NCBI RefSeq assembly: GCF_002441855.2 | Contig: NZ_CP029487.1 | Coordinates: forward strand, 1,488,001-1,552,000 | Origin: Eubacterium maltosivorans | GTDB taxonomy: Bacteria; Bacillota; Clostridia; Eubacteriales; Eubacteriaceae | Direction of reading: 5' to 3' | Length of the DNA: 64,000 bases | Shown here: positions 47,935 to 58,990 of the stretch, one piece after another | Layout of the letters: each line of letters begins with the position of its first letter | Position numbering within the stretch: the first letter of the stretch is position 1 | The notes under the pieces: model-generated | What the model saw: the letters and a program-made list of their open reading frames with translations, nothing else | What the model was told of the DNA's origin: nothing | Databases searched by the model: none | Position numbers and translations under genes: made by a program

Positions 47935-50316
47935 CTATTTAGCTTCCAGCAAAAACAGCAGCGGACGGTCTTCCTTGGACTGCCAGCTGAGTTTTCCCCA
48001 CAGGTTGCCGTAACGGTAGCATTCATGTGCACCGTCATAGCTGCCATTCATATCGATAATAGCCAGGCAATATTTAAAAGTAAGCCGTGAAAAGAGCAAG
48101 GTACCGCTCTGTTTAACAGAACCGTTACCGATATAGAAGCCAGCGGCATCCAGACCGCTCAGCGCCTTTGTGGTCTTTTCTGCGGTCATATTGACCTGCG
48201 TCAGCCCGGCGGCTGTCAGCTCTTCTTTAAAGGAACTGTACTTTCTGATACGGGCTGCCTGCATCATGGTTTCGTAGTCGCCCCGGCTGGCATGGTCATT
48301 TTTCTGGGTCTGTGTGCAGTCGCTGGCGGTGTCGTGGTTTTTATTGCGGTAGTAACAGCTGCTGCCCTTCAAGCCCTGAAGGGTCTTATAGTAGGTCTTA
48401 TTCACACGATAGTTGAAAACCTTGCCGTCTGTATCCATCTGTCGGTCGTCCTTACATCCCTGGACCGCACTGGCGTAAAGGCTGTTAATCTTTGCCTGCA
48501 TGGCGGTAAGACTGTCCATATTCTGCTTTGTACGCTGCATACGCATGTTGCACATACCAATGTCGCCGCCGTTGGGCGTACCGTCCGCGTCTGCCACATT
48601 GCCCCCATACTGGGCAATGAGCCTGTTAAGGCTCTCGACATCCGCAGGATTCAGTCCGCCCGCGTCCAAAAGGGCCTGCATATCGGCAATGGCCTTTATT
48701 TTCGCTTTTGCTTCGGCTTCATTGCTGTCATAATCATACTGCATGGCGGTGAGAAGAATACCGTATCCCTGGGCATAGTAATTTTTGATGGCTTCATTAA
48801 AGGACTCACGTCCCTCAAGGGTCTGGCTGCTCCAGTCATAATTGTAGGAGGACAAGCTCTTAAAGGCCGTAAAAATATCAGTATCTTTTAAAAGCGCGCC
48901 TTCACCGGTAATGCCGCGTCCCAGATTCATCATATGATCATAATAACGGTTATCATTATTCTGGCTGGAATACACATGGCTCATGGCTGTGCGGATCTCG
49001 TCTAAGTGACCATCGGTTGTTTGGTCTGACATGTACTGGAGCGCGGTTTTAGCCGAGGTGTTGCACGCGTCAAAATCATTTTTCAAATCGCCCGCCACAC
49101 TGTTTAAAGCATTGAGCCTTGCGAGAATATCGCTCCGGCGCTGCCCGTTGATGATTTCATCGGTGCTGTTATTCAGCTGGCGGCTCACCTGGCTGATCTG
49201 GTCCTGTATTTTGGTAAGCTCACTGTCCTGCGCGCCGGCGTCGATCTTACAGATAAGATCTGTGATAATATTGAGAAAGCCAAGCCCCGCAAAGCCTCCT
49301 GTATTTTTGATCTTATTGAGAACCTGTGTGGCCACATTCACGCTCTGGTTTGCGATCTGTTTCCCTATATCTGCCCCGTTGATGACAGGGCCGCCGCTCG
49401 CACCGCCTGTGAGGTCAACGGTTTTGGGGACATAATCGTCCGGCATTGTCAGCGTGATGTCGCTGTTCAGCGCTGTCCCGTCTGTGTAGGTCAGGGTGTC
49501 CGCCGGGAGAATCAAACGCCCGGTCCGGGCCCTGGACGCGTCTGGGTTGGCATCCTTTGTGAATTTGACTGTAAATCCAGTCTTGTCGGCGCCGGTGGTT
49601 ACCGAGGTAACAGAAACACCTGCAAAGGCGCCGTCAAAGCTCACATCTCCCGCAGCCAGCCGTCTGTTAAGCTTTCCACCGTCAATACTGACGGCAGCTG
49701 TGTATGAGGGCTTGTCGGCCTGGGGATCATCAACGGTAATGCCGTTGCCTGCGAGGGCAAGGCTCACGGTCTCTACCGGCACGCTCACTGTCAGGTCAGA
49801 CGCTGTCACATTACAGGCAGACGCCAGAATAAGGTTCCCGGTCGACTCAGACATTACCGCATTCTCGGGAAGCTTTAACACAAAATCCACCTGCGCCGGT
49901 GTTTTAGGGTCAACGCTCAACGACACCACAGCCGCCGTGTCAAAGGCTCCGCCCAGCTCCAGATTGTTGAGCTGGTTTTTGCTTCCCGCCAGGGTCTGGT
50001 AGTACCAGTCTGTATCCTTCACGCCAATAATTGTCAGCGTTCCGCTGATATAACGGGCATCGGCATGGACACTTTTTCCGGTTTTGGCGTTTTCCAGTCC
50101 TTCCAGTGTCACGGCCTCCTTTAAATCGGTGACGACAAGGTCCGCAACGCCATCAATCGTGTCTGCTGCCTGCAGCTGTATTTGCTGGCTTTCAGCCGCT
50201 GATGGCTTTGTAAGGTCAACCGCCTCATCGGCAAGAGCGGCTGGGCTGTATCCCATCATCAGGGTTAAAATGAGCAGAAAAGCCATACATCTTTTAAGTC
50301 GAAGTGTTCTTTTCAT
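47935..50316 (-). CDS. Large secreted protein of unknown function
   Basis: A 793-residue protein with a signal peptide (residues 1-29, ALA before DEA). Residues about 55-320 are beta-rich with short repeating units around SxxxxDxK and LTV-type strands; a linker (GGASGGPVING) follows; about 340-620 is helical, with a hydrophobic GGFAGLGFLNIITDLI segment then a polar coiled-coil (KIQDQISQVSRQLNNSTDEIING); a Cys-containing C-terminal part (about 620-793) ends in an aromatic-rich stretch. No LPxTG, SLH or repeat cell-wall anchor is visible. The beta-rich plus hydrophobic/coiled-coil layout is reminiscent of pore-forming proteins, but this is only an impression. The ATG follows a GAGGAGG site. Confidence 0.8.
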   Translation of the reverse strand: MKRTLRLKRCMAFLLILTLMMGYSPAALADEAVDLTKPSAAESQQIQLQAADTIDGVADLVVTDLKEAVTLEGLENAKTGKSVHADARYISGTLTIIGVKDTDWYYQTLAGSKNQLNNLELGGAFDTAAVVSLSVDPKTPAQVDFVLKLPENAVMSESTGNLILASACNVTASDLTVSVPVETVSLALAGNGITVDDPQADKPSYTAAVSIDGGKLNRRLAAGDVSFDGAFAGVSVTSVTTGADKTGFTVKFTKDANPDASRARTGRLILPADTLTYTDGTALNSDITLTMPDDYVPKTVDLTGGASGGPVINGADIGKQIANQSVNVATQVLNKIKNTGGFAGLGFLNIITDLICKIDAGAQDSELTKIQDQISQVSRQLNNSTDEIINGQRRSDILARLNALNSVAGDLKNDFDACNTSAKTALQYMSDQTTDGHLDEIRTAMSHVYSSQNNDNRYYDHMMNLGRGITGEGALLKDTDIFTAFKSLSSYNYDWSSQTLEGRESFNEAIKNYYAQGYGILLTAMQYDYDSNEAEAKAKIKAIADMQALLDAGGLNPADVESLNRLIAQYGGNVADADGTPNGGDIGMCNMRMQRTKQNMDSLTAMQAKINSLYASAVQGCKDDRQMDTDGKVFNYRVNKTYYKTLQGLKGSSCYYRNKNHDTASDCTQTQKNDHASRGDYETMMQAARIRKYSSFKEELTAAGLTQVNMTAEKTTKALSGLDAAGFYIGNGSVKQSGTLLFSRLTFKYCLAIIDMNGSYDGAHECYRYGNLWGKLSWQSKEDRPLLFLLEAK

Positions 50317-50370
50317 GATATGACCTCCTCTTTAGAAACGTTTAATTAATTATTATTATATAAAATATGC

Positions 50371-50435
50371 CAAAAAAATCAATGACCTGTGCACCAATAA
50401 GCGGTTAAACGCCATCAATGGTAGCACAGGCCATT
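50371..50435 (-). terminator. Likely terminator of the LytTR gene
   Basis: GGCCTGTGC and GCACAGG arms enclose a long loop; on the minus strand a run of T follows. Stem is strong though the loop is large. Confidence 0.5.
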
Positions 50436-50463
50436 AAAAGGATTCAGGCTCCTCGGCCAGGGC

Positions 50464-51330
50464 TTATGGAGATGCCGATTTCTCCTTCAGCGTAATACCC
50501 ATCCGGGAAAGCCTTTCCATAATGTGTGACCTGGTCTCTCGATAGTGCTGCTTGGGAATCGGGACATCAATTCCATCGCGCAGAAAAACAGAGCTGTATT
50601 CCAGATGGTCCACATAATTCAGGTTAATGATAAAGCTGCGGTGGACTCTTAAAAACGTGTCCGGCAGCCGTTTTGCCAGCGCGGTGATCGATTCGTCAAC
50701 CTGAACCCGGTCCCCCACCCGGCAGATCATGCTGTGGTGCTTAAAGGCCTCGATAAAAAGAATGCTGTGGGTTTCCAAAATATACGGCCGTTTACGGATA
50801 TGCACCTCAACCTTTTGGGAAGCCTGCTGTTTTTCATCAATTTGTTTCTGCATGTAGCGGTAAGTCTCACGGCCGCAGGCATAAGGAAACACCTCCCCTT
50901 CCTGAAGCACATCCCACTCGTTGGAAACATGCAGGTGTACCACCCGCCAGCCCTCGGGCTGCTTTTGATAGACAAAGGTAAGCCGCTGGTTCTGCTTAAG
51001 AACATAGCCGGTCTTTGGGTCTGTATAAGCATTCAGGCGGCCGGTCACAATAACAGTATCTGCGGTTCTGTAGGCAATCTCACAGTCTGCCCCCTCTGTG
51101 CAGACAGGCACATCCTGTTCAAGCTCAAGGACTTCGCGCATTGCTTTTTTCCCATGAATATATTGGTTCTGCAGCGCCCCGATCCACAGTACATGCTCAT
51201 CCATATATCGCATCACAAATTCCAGATCCCGTTCACCATGCGCCTCCATAATCCGCTCTGTCAGCGCAGTCAGGTCTTCCGGCTGGCGGCCCTGCCTATC
51301 ATCCTGTCTGGCGCTCCTGCTTTCTCCCAT
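50464..51330 (-). CDS. SnoaL-like domain plus LytTR DNA-binding regulator
   Basis: A protein of about 288 residues. N-terminal residues about 20-150 look like a SnoaL/NTF2-type cone (DLTALTERIMEAHGERDLEFVMRYMDEHVLWIGALQN, WRVVHLHVSNEW). The C-terminal 180-280 is a LytTR domain (ILFIEAFKHHSMICRVGDRV, LPDTFLRVHRSFIINLNYVDHLEY), which binds DNA. The first part replaces the response-regulator receiver, so it may respond to a small ligand instead of phosphorylation. The ATG at 51330 is best spaced from AAAGGAGG. Neighbour is uvrA, separated by a terminator. Confidence 0.85.
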   Translation of the reverse strand: MGESRSARQDDRQGRQPEDLTALTERIMEAHGERDLEFVMRYMDEHVLWIGALQNQYIHGKKAMREVLELEQDVPVCTEGADCEIAYRTADTVIVTGRLNAYTDPKTGYVLKQNQRLTFVYQKQPEGWRVVHLHVSNEWDVLQEGEVFPYACGRETYRYMQKQIDEKQQASQKVEVHIRKRPYILETHSILFIEAFKHHSMICRVGDRVQVDESITALAKRLPDTFLRVHRSFIINLNYVDHLEYSSVFLRDGIDVPIPKQHYRETRSHIMERLSRMGITLKEKSASP

Positions 51331-51362
51331 CCACATCGCCTCCTTTTGGCTTATAATATCAA

Positions 51363-51412
51363 AAAAGCGCAGAGGCCTCTGAGCCGCTGCTCAGACCACA
51401 TACGCTTATTTT
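51363..51412 (-). terminator. Terminator of uvrA
   Basis: TCTGAGC and GCTCAGA stem within larger GC-rich arms, followed on the minus strand by GCGCTTTTTT. Confidence 0.65.
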
Positions 51413-51450
51413 ATTGTCCATTTCAGGCGCGGAGCATCTTGATGCTGCTG

Positions 51451-54276
51451 TCACGACCTGTCATAGGTTTTATTCAAAATCTTAGCCAGATACTGCCCGG
51501 TGTAGGATTCCTTCACCTTGGCGACTTCCTCTGGGGTCCCTGTGCATACGATGGTTCCGCCGCCATCGCCGCCTTCTGGCCCCAGGTCAATGATATGGTC
51601 GGCAACCTTTACCATGTCCAGCTGATGCTCAATGACCACCACGGTACTGCCCGTATCGGCCAGGCGCTGCAGTACGTCGATCAGCCTGGCGACATCGGCC
51701 ATATGCAGCCCCGTGGTCGGTTCGTCCAGAATATAAAGGGTGCGGCCCGTATTGCGCTTTGAAAGCTCTGTGGCGAGTTTGATCCGCTGCGCTTCACCGC
51801 CGGAAAGCTGTGTGGACGGCTGTCCGAGCTTCACATAACCAAGCCCCACGTCATAAAGGGTCTGCATTTTATTGCGGATATTGGGCAGATGCTCGAAAAA
51901 CTTCAGCGATTCCTCAACCGTCATATCCAGCACATCTGCAATGTTTTTACCTTTGTACTTAACCTCCAGCGTTTCACGGTTATACCGTTGTCCGTGGCAG
52001 ACCTCACAAGGCACATAGACGTCGGGCAGGAAGTGCATTTCGATTTTGAGGATGCCGTCGCCGCTGCATTTTTCACAGCGGCCGCCCTTCACGTTAAAGC
52101 TGAAGCGGCCCTTTTTATAGCCCCGGGCCTTGGCCTCGGGGGTCTTGGCGAAAAGGTCCCGGATCATGTCGAACACGCCGGTATAGGTGGCCGGATTGGA
52201 CCTTGGCGTCCGGCCGATGGGTGATTGGTCAATGGCGATAACCTTGTCGATCTCATCTAGGCCTTCGATGCTTTTGTATTTTCCGGGCTTCTTAAAGCTG
52301 CGGTACAGCTTCTGGGAAGCGCCCTTGTATAAAATCTCATTGACCAGCGTACTCTTTCCGGAGCCGGAAACCCCCGTGACACAGATAAACTTGCCCAGCG
52401 GGAAGGACACGTCAATGTTCTTCAGATTATTCTGGGTCGCGCCCTTGATGGTGATGGCCGTGCCTTTGCCGGCCCGGCGCTCCTTTGGCACCGCAATCTG
52501 CTTTTTACCGCTCAGGTACTGGCCGGTAATGGAGTCCGGTGCCTTCTTGATATCCTCAACCGTCCCCTCGGCAATGATCTCGCCGCCGTGAACGCCAGCG
52601 CCCGGGCCGATGTCCACGATCCAGTCCGCTTCCTCCATGGTTTCGTCATCATGCTCCACCACCACCAGGGTATTGCCCAGATCGGTGAGGCGGCGCAGGG
52701 TTTTCAGCAGCTTCTGGTTATCCCGCTGGTGCAGGCCGATGCTGGGCTCATCCAGCACATAGAGCACCCCCACAAGACCGGAGCCGATCTGGGTCGCCAG
52801 GCGGATACGCTGGGATTCGCCGCCGGACAGGGTTCCCGCGGCCCGGGACAGTGTCAGGTATTCCAGGCCAACATCCTGTAAAAATTTCAGGCGGGCGTTG
52901 ATCTCGATAAAAATCTGTTCGCCAATCATCTGTTCCGTTTCCGTGAGCTCCATGTCTGAAAAGAAGCCCAAAAGCTCCCTGACCGACATATCGGTCAGGT
53001 CGATGATGTTTTTGTCCTGCACGGTGACCGCAAGGCTGGTGGGGTTCAGGCGTTTTCCCTTGCACTTTGGACAGGGGATTTCGGACATGTACTTGTCGAT
53101 AAGGCTGCGCATGCCCTCGGAGTGGGTTTCCTGATAGCGGCGCTCCATATTGTTGACAAGACCTTCAAAGGTGGTCGTATAGGTGCCTGAAAACTTGCCC
53201 TCATACTCAATTTCCAGAATTTCGTCCGAGCCGTAAAGCAGCTCCTGAAGAAAGGCCTCCGGCGCTTCTGTCAGGGGCTGGTCCAGGGTAAAGTTGTATT
53301 TTTTCGCAATGGCACGTATGAGGTTGACCATGATTTTCGAGTCGTTCTTCAACCCAAAAAACTTGATGGCCCCCTGTTCCACAGACAGGCTCTTATCCGG
53401 GATCAGCAGATCCGGGTCAATCTCCTTATGAAAGCCAAGGCCGTGGCACTCGGGGCACATCCCGAAGGGGTTGTTAAAGGAAAAGGTCCGGGGCTCCAGA
53501 GTATCCATGGCAATGCCGCAGTCGGGACAGGACAGCTTTTCGCTGAAAAGCTGCTGTTCGCCGCCGATTATGTCGCAGATTACCAGACCGTTGGCCAGGT
53601 GCAGGGCTGTCTCGATGGAATCGGTCAGGCGCTTGGTCATGTTTTCCTTGCTCTTAAGGCGGTCAACTACGACCTCGATGCTGTGCTTCTTGTTTTTTTC
53701 CAGCTCGATGTCCTCACTGGTCTCTCTGGCCTCACCGTCCACGATCAGGCGCACATAGCCTTCTTTTTTCAAATGGTCCAGTAGTTTTTTGTGCTGTCCC
53801 TTTTCGCCGCGCACCACGGGCGCCAAAATCTGGAACTTGGTACCGGGCTCCAGGGCCTGGACCGTGTCCACGATCTGGTCCACACTCTGGGACTCAATGA
53901 CCTTGCCGCATTTTGGGCAGTGCGGGATACCAATCCGGGCATAAAGCAGACGGAAATAATCGTATATTTCCGTCACGGTCCCCACGGTGGAGCGGGGATT
54001 GCGGTTGGTGGTTTTCTGGTCAATGGAAATGGCCGGCGACAGGCCGTCAATGCTTTCCACGTTGGGCTTTTGGGTCTGTCCCAGAAACTGTCTGGCGTAG
54101 GCGGAGAGGGACTCGACATAGCGTCTCTGCCCCTCCGCGTAAATGGTATCAAAGGCCAGCGAGGATTTGCCCGAACCGCTCAGGCCAGTCAGCACCACCA
54201 GCTGGTCCCTCGGTATTTTGACATTAATATTTTTAAGGTTGTGCTCTTTGGCACCCTTGACATCTATGTATTTCAT
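51451..54276 (-). CDS. uvrA: UvrA, excinuclease ABC subunit A
   Basis: A 941-residue protein with two ABC ATPase units ([14 protein letters not shown] and [14 protein letters not shown] Walker [13 protein letters not shown] and [12 protein letters not shown] signatures) and Zn-binding CxxC pairs (CPDCG, CPKCKG, CEKCSG). It recognises damaged DNA and loads UvrB in nucleotide excision repair. Its ATG overlaps the uvrB stop by four bases, so the two are coupled. Confidence 0.97.
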   Translation of the reverse strand: MKYIDVKGAKEHNLKNINVKIPRDQLVVLTGLSGSGKSSLAFDTIYAEGQRRYVESLSAYARQFLGQTQKPNVESIDGLSPAISIDQKTTNRNPRSTVGTVTEIYDYFRLLYARIGIPHCPKCGKVIESQSVDQIVDTVQALEPGTKFQILAPVVRGEKGQHKKLLDHLKKEGYVRLIVDGEARETSEDIELEKNKKHSIEVVVDRLKSKENMTKRLTDSIETALHLANGLVICDIIGGEQQLFSEKLSCPDCGIAMDTLEPRTFSFNNPFGMCPECHGLGFHKEIDPDLLIPDKSLSVEQGAIKFFGLKNDSKIMVNLIRAIAKKYNFTLDQPLTEAPEAFLQELLYGSDEILEIEYEGKFSGTYTTTFEGLVNNMERRYQETHSEGMRSLIDKYMSEIPCPKCKGKRLNPTSLAVTVQDKNIIDLTDMSVRELLGFFSDMELTETEQMIGEQIFIEINARLKFLQDVGLEYLTLSRAAGTLSGGESQRIRLATQIGSGLVGVLYVLDEPSIGLHQRDNQKLLKTLRRLTDLGNTLVVVEHDDETMEEADWIVDIGPGAGVHGGEIIAEGTVEDIKKAPDSITGQYLSGKKQIAVPKERRAGKGTAITIKGATQNNLKNIDVSFPLGKFICVTGVSGSGKSTLVNEILYKGASQKLYRSFKKPGKYKSIEGLDEIDKVIAIDQSPIGRTPRSNPATYTGVFDMIRDLFAKTPEAKARGYKKGRFSFNVKGGRCEKCSGDGILKIEMHFLPDVYVPCEVCHGQRYNRETLEVKYKGKNIADVLDMTVEESLKFFEHLPNIRNKMQTLYDVGLGYVKLGQPSTQLSGGEAQRIKLATELSKRNTGRTLYILDEPTTGLHMADVARLIDVLQRLADTGSTVVVIEHQLDMVKVADHIIDLGPEGGDGGGTIVCTGTPEEVAKVKESYTGQYLAKILNKTYDRS

Positions 54277-56234
54277 TTATTTCCTTTCAATTCTTTAATC
54301 CGGTCACGCAGGGCCGCGGCCTTTTCAAACTCAAGATTTTCCGCGGCGGCCAGCATTTCTGCTTCAAGGTTCATGAGCTCAGCCTGTACGTCCATCACTT
54401 CGTCTTCCAACACATAGGATGCCTGATCCTCGGCCACCTTTGTGACCTCGAGGGAATCGCGGATTTCCTTATGGACCGACTGCGGTACAATACCATGGGC
54501 CTCGTTAAATTCGCTCTGAATCTTGCGGCGGCGGTTGGTTTCGCTGATGGCGTAGTCCATGGATTTGGTGATCCGGTCTGCGTACATAAGCACCTTGCCC
54601 TCCACATTTCTGGCCGCCCGGCCAATGGTCTGGATCAGCGAGGTTTCAGAGCGCAGGTAGCCTTCCTTATCCGCATCCAGAATCGCGACCAGTCCAACCT
54701 CTGGCAGGTCCAGCCCTTCTCTTAAAAGGTTGATGCCCACCAGCACGTCAAATTCGCCCATGCGCAGCTCCTTGAGGATTTTTGTCCGTTCGATGGTGTC
54801 GATATCGGAGTGCAGGTAATTGACCCGGATGCCGTTTTCCTTGAAATACTGGGTCAGATCCTCGGCCATCTTCTTGGTTAAGGTGGTCACCAGCACCCGG
54901 TTGCCCTTTGACACCGTCTCATTGATTTCACCCATCAAATCGTCGATCTGTCCCTTGATGGGCCGCACAAAGATTTCAGGATCAATGAGGCCTGTGGGCC
55001 GGATAATCTGTTCGACGGTTTGTTCGCTGTGTTCTTTTTCATATTTACTCGGCGTGGCCGAGGTAAAGACCATCTGGTTGATCTTGCCCTCAAACTCCTC
55101 AAAGTTAAGGGGGCGGTTATCATAGGCCGAGGGCAGCCGGAAGCCGTAATCCACCAAATTCTGTTTTCGGGCCCTGTCGCCCGAGGACATGCCGCCAATC
55201 TGCGGAATGGATACGTGGGACTCATCCGCGAACATTAAAAAGTCCTTTGGAAAATAGTCGATCAACGTATAGGGCGGCGCGCCCGGGGGCGAGCCGTTAA
55301 TATAGCGGGTATAGTTCTCAATGCCGTTACAGTAGCCCATCTCCTTGAGCATCTCAAGGTCATAGTTGGTCCGCTGCAGGATACGCTGGGCCTCGACCAG
55401 CTGGTTGTGTTCGGTAAAATAATCGTAGCGGTCGGCCAGCTCGTCGCGGATCCCCTTGATGGCCACCTCCAGCTTTTCGGGCGTGGTGGTGTAATGCGAC
55501 GCGGGAAAGATGGAAACGTGGCTGAGCTCACCGGTAATCTCGCCCGTGATGGTGTCGATCTCGGTGATCCGGTCGATTTCATCGCCGAAAAATTCCAGGC
55601 GCACAGCCTTTCCCGACGATGCCGCCGGATAGATTTCCAGAATATCGCCCCTTACCCGGAAGTTGTTACGCTCAAAGGCGATGTCGTTGCGGGTATACTG
55701 GATGTCCACCAGCTTCCGGATCACCGCGTCGCGGTCCTTTTCCATGCCCGGACGCAGCGAAAGCACCAGATTTTCGTAATCGATGGGGCTCCCAAGTCCG
55801 TAAATACAGGACACGCTGGCCACCACGATCACGTCACGGCGCTCGAAAAGAGCCGCTGTGGCCGAGTGGCGCATTTTATCAATCTCATCATTGATGGAGG
55901 AATCCTTCTCAATGTAGAGATCCGAGTGCGGCACATAGGCCTCCGGCTGGTAATAATCATAATAGGATACAAAATACTCTACTGCGTTTTCCGGAAAAAA
56001 GCTCCGGAACTCGTTGGCGAGCTGTGCCGCCAGTGTTTTATTATGGGCGATGATCAGCGTCGGCTTCTGGACGGCTTCGATCACCTTGGCCATGGTGTAG
56101 GTTTTCCCGGAGCCGGTGACGCCTAAAAGGGTCTGAAATTTGAGCCCTCTGTCAATGCCGTCGGCCAGCTCCCGGATCGCTTTTTCCTGGTCGCCCTTTG
56201 GTTCATAGTCGGATACTACTTTAAATGGTTTCAT
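54273..56234 (-). CDS. uvrB: UvrB, excinuclease ABC subunit B
   Basis: A 653-residue UvrB: Walker [13 protein letters not shown] near residues 39-50, the beta-hairpin [12 protein letters not shown], helicase motifs [24 protein letters not shown], and a C-terminal UVR domain ([17 protein letters not shown]) for UvrC. It verifies damage and recruits UvrC. An AAGGTGATTGA site precedes the ATG. Confidence 0.97.
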   Translation of the reverse strand: MKPFKVVSDYEPKGDQEKAIRELADGIDRGLKFQTLLGVTGSGKTYTMAKVIEAVQKPTLIIAHNKTLAAQLANEFRSFFPENAVEYFVSYYDYYQPEAYVPHSDLYIEKDSSINDEIDKMRHSATAALFERRDVIVVASVSCIYGLGSPIDYENLVLSLRPGMEKDRDAVIRKLVDIQYTRNDIAFERNNFRVRGDILEIYPAASSGKAVRLEFFGDEIDRITEIDTITGEITGELSHVSIFPASHYTTTPEKLEVAIKGIRDELADRYDYFTEHNQLVEAQRILQRTNYDLEMLKEMGYCNGIENYTRYINGSPPGAPPYTLIDYFPKDFLMFADESHVSIPQIGGMSSGDRARKQNLVDYGFRLPSAYDNRPLNFEEFEGKINQMVFTSATPSKYEKEHSEQTVEQIIRPTGLIDPEIFVRPIKGQIDDLMGEINETVSKGNRVLVTTLTKKMAEDLTQYFKENGIRVNYLHSDIDTIERTKILKELRMGEFDVLVGINLLREGLDLPEVGLVAILDADKEGYLRSETSLIQTIGRAARNVEGKVLMYADRITKSMDYAISETNRRRKIQSEFNEAHGIVPQSVHKEIRDSLEVTKVAEDQASYVLEDEVMDVQAELMNLEAEMLAAAENLEFEKAAALRDRIKELKGNK

Positions 56235-56337
56235 TCAATCACCTTTGTAACCCTTCAATCCAAGAAACATGTGTTCTCTTATTGTACCACTTTTGCCGTT
56301 TTTGTCAATGGGAATCAGTTCAATATAGCAGAAAAAA

Positions 56338-56364
56338 GGATCGAAGTTTTAAAACTCCGATCCT
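56338..56364 (-). terminator. Terminator of the S41 peptidase gene
   Basis: GGATCG and CGATCC with palindromic GAAGTTTTAAAACTC centre; on the minus strand a T run follows (CCTTTTTTC). Confidence 0.75.
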
Positions 56365-56374
56365 CCCCTCCTTT

Positions 56375-57574
56375 TTACTTGCCTTTTAAAATCTCAAGCG
56401 CCTTTTGAAGCTGTGAATCCTGATCTTCCGGGACATTCAGCGTATTCTTGTAGGCTTCGTTCTGCTCAACCACCACGTCGGGCGTCAGGCCCTTTTCGTT
56501 AATGTTGCGGCCGTTCGGGGTAAAATATTCCGCATTGGTCAGCTTATAGCCGCTGTTATCCTTAAGCGGAACCACCTCCTGAACAATGCCCTTACCGAAT
56601 GTTTGTGTTCCTAACAGCTGTCCGGCCCCAGTATCCTGGATGGCCCCGGACAGAATCTCGGAGGAGCTGGCAGTCCCTTCGTTGACCAGCACGATGATTG
56701 GCAGATCCAGCTTCACCTCGCCGGTCGAGGTGTAGTCTTTCCGGCTGCCGTTTTTGTCAACCGTGTAGACCACTGTCGTGTCCCCCAGCAGACGGTCTGC
56801 CACTGCCACTGCGGAGGTAACGACACCGCCGCCGTTGTAACGTAGGTCGATGATCAGTCCGCTGATATTCTGGCTCAAAAGATTTTCAAGCTCTGCGTTA
56901 AAATCCTCTGAGGTCTTGTTGGTAAATTCAGAAATCGAGATATAGCCAATACCGTCGATAACGCTGGACTCAACCGTCGGGGTGTCAATGCTCTTTCTGG
57001 TCAGGTTATAGGTTTGTTCCTGCCCGTCCCGCAGCACCGTGACTTCCACCGCCGTTCCCGGATCGCCGCGCATCAGGCTTACGGTATATTCCGAGCCCTT
57101 TCCGCTGACATCCTCGCCGTTTACCCTGACGATCTTATCGCCGATCTGCATGCCCGCATCGCCCGCCGGGGTGTTTTTATATGGTGTGACCACCGTGGTG
57201 GTGCCGCTCTCATCCTCGGTTACCACCACGCCGATGCCGCTGTAGGTGCCCGTGGAGCTTTCCATCAGCTTCTGAAATTCTTCCTCGGTATAGTAACCGC
57301 TGTAGGGGTCGCCGGTGGCCTCAAACATACCCTTCATGGCCCCCTCCATCAGGGTTGTGTCATCCATATCCTTGTAATATTCCTTATCGATGTGCCCCTT
57401 TAAGCTTACCAGCTTTTTAAGGCCATCGGCCATTTCTGTGCTGTCAACATTTAAAATCACCTTATTGCCCAGCGCCACGCCGGCGCCGGTTGTCAGGCAA
57501 AAAGTTAAAATATTTGTGACAATAAGCGCGATTACCGCTATAACGATAAACTTTTTTCTCTGCCCTTTATCCAT
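56375..57574 (-). CDS. S41 family C-terminal processing peptidase
   Basis: About 399 residues: an N-terminal membrane anchor (KKFIVIAVIALIVTNILTFCL), a PDZ domain (GIGVVVTEDESGTTTVVTPYKNTPAGDAGMQIGDKIV, residues about 100-170) and the peptidase domain with catalytic Ser in NEGTASSSEILSGA and a downstream Lys (TFGKGIVQE). It cleaves proteins from their C-termini in the cell envelope. Starts at 57595 and 57604 exist; the ATG at 57574 is six bases after AAAGGA. It is the last gene of the ftsEX-EnvC-CtpA block. Confidence 0.92.
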   Translation of the reverse strand: MDKGQRKKFIVIAVIALIVTNILTFCLTTGAGVALGNKVILNVDSTEMADGLKKLVSLKGHIDKEYYKDMDDTTLMEGAMKGMFEATGDPYSGYYTEEEFQKLMESSTGTYSGIGVVVTEDESGTTTVVTPYKNTPAGDAGMQIGDKIVRVNGEDVSGKGSEYTVSLMRGDPGTAVEVTVLRDGQEQTYNLTRKSIDTPTVESSVIDGIGYISISEFTNKTSEDFNAELENLLSQNISGLIIDLRYNGGGVVTSAVAVADRLLGDTTVVYTVDKNGSRKDYTSTGEVKLDLPIIVLVNEGTASSSEILSGAIQDTGAGQLLGTQTFGKGIVQEVVPLKDNSGYKLTNAEYFTPNGRNINEKGLTPDVVVEQNEAYKNTLNVPEDQDSQLQKALEILKGK

Positions 57575-57653
57575 TGTCAATCCTTTCAAATCCATTCTAT
57601 TCAATACTCACCTGAAAAGAATACACTAAAAGCCTTAAAGAAACAATAAAAAA

Positions 57654-57677
57654 GGAAAGAATCAGACGATTCTTTCC
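57654..57677 (-). terminator. Terminator after the EnvC-like gene
   Basis: GGAAAGAATC and GATTCTTTCC with an AGAC loop; on the minus strand a T run follows. Confidence 0.75.
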
Positions 57678-57693
57678 AAATTCTGTCTTTATT

Positions 57694-58968
57694 TTAATAA
57701 TAAATGTAATCCCACGGGTCAACTGAAGTGCTGTTGTTTAACAGATAGGTCAGATGCAGGTGTGGTCCGGTGGAATTTCCGGTGCTGCCCACATAACCGA
57801 TGATATCGCCCTGGTTGACACGCTGGCCATAGGATACGTTATAACCGCTTAAATGCCCGAATAACAGGGTATCGCCATTGTCCATGGCCACCATGATACA
57901 GTTGCCGTAGCCCCCGTTCCAGGACGCCATCGTGACATAACCGCCAGCCGGCGCGTGAATCGGTGTGCCTGTGGAGGCGGCGATGTCCATGCCGCCGTGG
58001 TTGGTGGAGCCGATTCCGTTGGTATCAGACGCCGGACGGTAGCCAAACCAGCTGGTGATGGTGTAGTTGCCCGGTAACGGCCACATAAAGCCGCTGGATA
58101 CTACGACGTTGCTGCTGCCACCGCCGGAGGAACCGCTGTCCTCACTGCTGCTGCCGCTGGAAGGTCCGTTTTGGGCCGCTTCTTCCGCTTCCCGCTGCTG
58201 TCTTTCAGCTTCTTCCTGCGCCAGACGCGCTTTTAACGCTTCGGCTTCCTGCTGCGCAATGACCGCCAGTTCGGCATTGGCCTGATTCAGAATTTCATCC
58301 TGTTTGTTGACTTCCGCCTGATATTGCTGAACCACCTGCTGGTTCTTGGCCAACAGCTCATCCTTCTGTGACTTTATGCTCTGCTGGCTTTGCAAAGCGG
58401 TTTCCTGGTCGGCCTTTGCCTGTTCGACCTGGGTTTTGTTGGATTCAATGGTTTCTTTTTTCTCCTGTACCTCCGCACGGGTTTTTTCCAGCGCGGTTGC
58501 ACAGTCCTTATCGGCCTGTACAATGGATTTCATCATATCCGCCTTGGCGATAAAATCCGCAAAGTCGGTGGCTGAGAAAAGCACCTGCATATAGCCTTCG
58601 TTTCCGTACATGTACATGACACGGACACGCTCTTTTAATTCTTCTTCCTGTTTCGCCTGTTTTTCTTCAGCCGCTTCCAGTTCTGCCGTGGTTCTTTCCA
58701 GATTAGCGGTCAAATCACTGATCTGGCCATCCAGGGTATTGATCTGACCGTTGATCTTATCCATCTCTGCGTTGGCCTTGCTGATTTCAGCCTGAATCCC
58801 CTCGATGGTGTTCTGGGTCATGTCCACCTGGTACTGGGCAGCCTCTTTTTTTGCAGTCGCGTCGTCTTTTTGCTGCTGCAGTTCATCCTTTGTGGCTGCG
58901 TAAACCGGAGAAATAAATATTGATAAACAAAATAATGCCGTTACAATTAAAGAAATTTTCTTCTTCAT
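57694..58968 (-). CDS. EnvC-like murein hydrolase activator / M23 peptidase
   Basis: A 424-residue exported protein: signal peptide (residues 1-24), a long coiled coil (about 25-255, rich in Gln/Glu/Lys/Ala), a Ser/Gly linker and a C-terminal LytM/M23 domain with zinc motif TNHGGMDIA and HLHLTY. In Firmicutes such proteins act with FtsEX to control cell-wall cleavage at division or elongation. The catalytic motif appears intact, so it may hydrolyse peptidoglycan itself. It is 22 bases downstream of ftsX. Confidence 0.92.
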   Translation of the reverse strand: MKKKISLIVTALFCLSIFISPVYAATKDELQQQKDDATAKKEAAQYQVDMTQNTIEGIQAEISKANAEMDKINGQINTLDGQISDLTANLERTTAELEAAEEKQAKQEEELKERVRVMYMYGNEGYMQVLFSATDFADFIAKADMMKSIVQADKDCATALEKTRAEVQEKKETIESNKTQVEQAKADQETALQSQQSIKSQKDELLAKNQQVVQQYQAEVNKQDEILNQANAELAVIAQQEAEALKARLAQEEAERQQREAEEAAQNGPSSGSSSEDSGSSGGGSSNVVVSSGFMWPLPGNYTITSWFGYRPASDTNGIGSTNHGGMDIAASTGTPIHAPAGGYVTMASWNGGYGNCIMVAMDNGDTLLFGHLSGYNVSYGQRVNQGDIIGYVGSTGNSTGPHLHLTYLLNNSTSVDPWDYIYY

Positions 58969-58990
58969 TTTCTGAAGTCCCCTCCTGTTT

